Origin: Gemmatimonas sp.
GTDB taxonomy: Bacteria; Gemmatimonadota; Gemmatimonadetes; Gemmatimonadales; Gemmatimonadaceae
DNA length: 24,263 bases
NCBI RefSeq assembly: GCF_031426495.1
Contig: NZ_JANPLK010000035.1
Location: forward strand, 1-24,263
Direction: 5' to 3'
Position numbers and translations under genes: made by a program
The notes under the pieces: model-generated
Database searches by the model: none
Told to the model about the DNA's origin: nothing
Seen by the model: only the letters and a program-made list of their open reading frames with translations
Shown: positions 23,193 through 24,263 of the stretch, piece after piece
How the letters are laid out: each line of letters opens with the position of its first letter
Position numbering within the stretch: position 1 is the stretch's first letter

Positions 23193-24263
23193 TCAGGCGA
23201 TGATGTCGTGGATCACCTTGCCGGCGACGTCGGTCAGCCGGAAGTCGCGACCGCTGTAGTTGTAGGTCAGCTTTTCGTGATTGATGCCGAGCAGGTGCAG
23301 GATGGTCGCGTGCAGGTCGTGAATGTGCACGGGGTTCTCGACGACCTTGAAGCCGAAATCGTCGGTGCGGCCATAGGTCATGCCTCCCTTGATGCCGCCT
23401 CCCGCCAGCCAGATGGTGAACCCGAACGGATTGTGGTCACGCCCATTCGTGACCCGGCCGCCAGCGCCACCGCCTCCGGTCTCGAGCACCGGCGTGCGTC
23501 CGAACTCGGTGCCGCAGACCACCAGCGTCTCGTCCAGCAAGCCCCGGGACTTGAGGTCCTTCACCACGGCGGCGAATGCCCGGTCCGAGTGCCTGGCGTT
23601 GATGCGGTGCTTGTTGATGTCGTCGTGGTGGTCCCAGGGGTCGCCCTTGGCGTAATAGACCTGCACCATGCGGACACCCTTCGCGACCAGGCGAACCGCC
23701 ATGAGACAGCCCCTCGCGGTACTTCCCGGGCCATAGAGACGCTGCGTGGCCTCGCTCTCCTTGCGGATGTCGAAGACGTCGGGCGCCTCCGTCTGCATGC
23801 GATAGGCGGTCTCCATCGCCTTGATGGCGCCCTCGAGCTCCTCGTCGTGCTGCCCGACGCGCTGCATGCGCATGCGGTTCAGCTTCTCGACCAGGTCCAC
23901 CTCGCGACGCTGGTCGTCGAGCGACGTGGAGTCGGAGTGGATGTTGGGGATCAGCTCATAGGGGTCGAAGTCGTCCGCGAGGCGCGGCGCCTTGTCGGCG
24001 ATGAACGTGCCCTGATGCATCGCCGGCAGAAAGCCGTTGCTCCAGAGCGGCGGCCCGACGACCGTCGGTTGATCGGGACAGAGCACCACGAAGCCGGGAA
24101 GGTTCTTGTTCTCGGTGCCAAGCCCGTAGGTGAGCCAGGCTCCCATCGACGGCCGTCCGGGCTGGATGTGCCCGGTGTTCATGATGAGCAGCGAGGGCTC
24201 GTGGTTCGGGATCTCCGTGTGCATCGACCGGATGACGCAGATGTCGTCGGCGATCGACCCGAC
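23193..24263 (-). CDS. DUF1501 family protein (sulfatase-like), 5' end outside window
   Basis: The minus strand is open from the window edge to the stop at 23193, about 356 residues. The start lies beyond the edge: 13 codons before the first ATG (24224) still match the family (VGSIADDICVIRSMHTEIPNHEP). Other family signatures are GRPSMGAWLTYGLGTEN, LPGFVVL, ARGCLMAVRLVAKGVRMVQVYY, WDHHDDI, VVCGTEFGRTP, GRDHNPFGFTIWLAGGGIKGG and HIHDLHATILHLLGI. DUF1501 proteins have an alkaline-phosphatase/sulfatase-type fold, usually carry a Tat signal, and are encoded with DUF1549/DUF1553 genes in Planctomycetes and relatives; the likely partner would lie to the right. The substrate is not known. Its 3' end abuts queG copy F. 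Confidence 0.9.
   Translation of the reverse strand, partial: VGSIADDICVIRSMHTEIPNHEPSLLIMNTGHIQPGRPSMGAWLTYGLGTENKNLPGFVVLCPDQPTVVGPPLWSNGFLPAMHQGTFIADKAPRLADDFDPYELIPNIHSDSTSLDDQRREVDLVEKLNRMRMQRVGQHDEELEGAIKAMETAYRMQTEAPDVFDIRKESEATQRLYGPGSTARGCLMAVRLVAKGVRMVQVYYAKGDPWDHHDDINKHRINARHSDRAFAAVVKDLKSRGLLDETLVVCGTEFGRTPVLETGGGGAGGRVTNGRDHNPFGFTIWLAGGGIKGGMTYGRTDDFGFKVVENPVHIHDLHATILHLLGINHEKLTYNYSGRDFRLTDVAGKVIHDIIA

Noticed and set aside
22670..23259. ORFs on both strands left of queG copy F as real genes
   Set aside because: The translations are low in information, overlap each other and run through the queG fragment; no start signal or motif supports them.

Overview
The window is high-GC DNA that reads like a member of Gemmatimonadota. 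The main pointer is three Ser/Thr protein kinases with the glycine-rich loop and N-lobe style common in that phylum. The DUF1501 protein and the lipoprotein amidohydrolase fit but do not prove it. No rRNA, tRNA, CRISPR array, transposase or integrase was recognised.

Layout. 1-11.3 kb is an accessory, partly decayed region. It holds a kinase running off the left edge (1-318, minus), an intact kinase with a C-terminal beta-propeller-like sensor (979-3669, plus), two nucleotidyltransferase gene pairs (5044-4102 and 8785-7998, minus), a kinase-TPR pseudogene with three nonsense codons and several frameshifts (7989-5563, minus), and a lipoprotein amidohydrolase (9467-10924, plus). Between these modules, always on the plus strand, lie copies of the 3' end of queG (epoxyqueuosine reductase): about 460-846, 3948-4060, 5133-5503, 8920-9309 and 11012-11334, plus a sixth at 22999-23140. 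Each copy carries only the C-terminal part of QueG, the CPWN motif followed by the HEAT-like tail. None has the catalytic N-terminus.

11.3-15.65 kb is a colinear minus-strand cluster. It runs MarR regulator, DoxX membrane protein, a truncated NAD(P)-binding reductase, a secreted SnoaL-like protein, a two-domain glyoxalase/extradiol dioxygenase, a carboxylesterase, and a zinc alcohol dehydrogenase cut off by queG copy five. The mix resembles the MhqR regulon of Bacillus (quinone and electrophile detoxification). Two near-identical 12-bp palindromes, one inside the marR promoter and one in front of doxX, look like its operators.

15.8-22.6 kb is a signalling block, all minus strand. It has a GAF histidine kinase translationally coupled to a membrane-anchored alpha/beta hydrolase, a decayed CPBP protease remnant on the plus strand, a PAS-like protein with a CxxC/SHGxCxxC tail, and a 976-residue multi-PAS/GAF histidine kinase. 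No response regulator is present. The right edge holds the sixth queG fragment and a DUF1501 gene that continues past the window.

The most unusual feature is the repeated, same-orientation queG 3'-end fragments that punctuate unrelated gene modules. They look like scars of serial insertion or recombination at one gene end.
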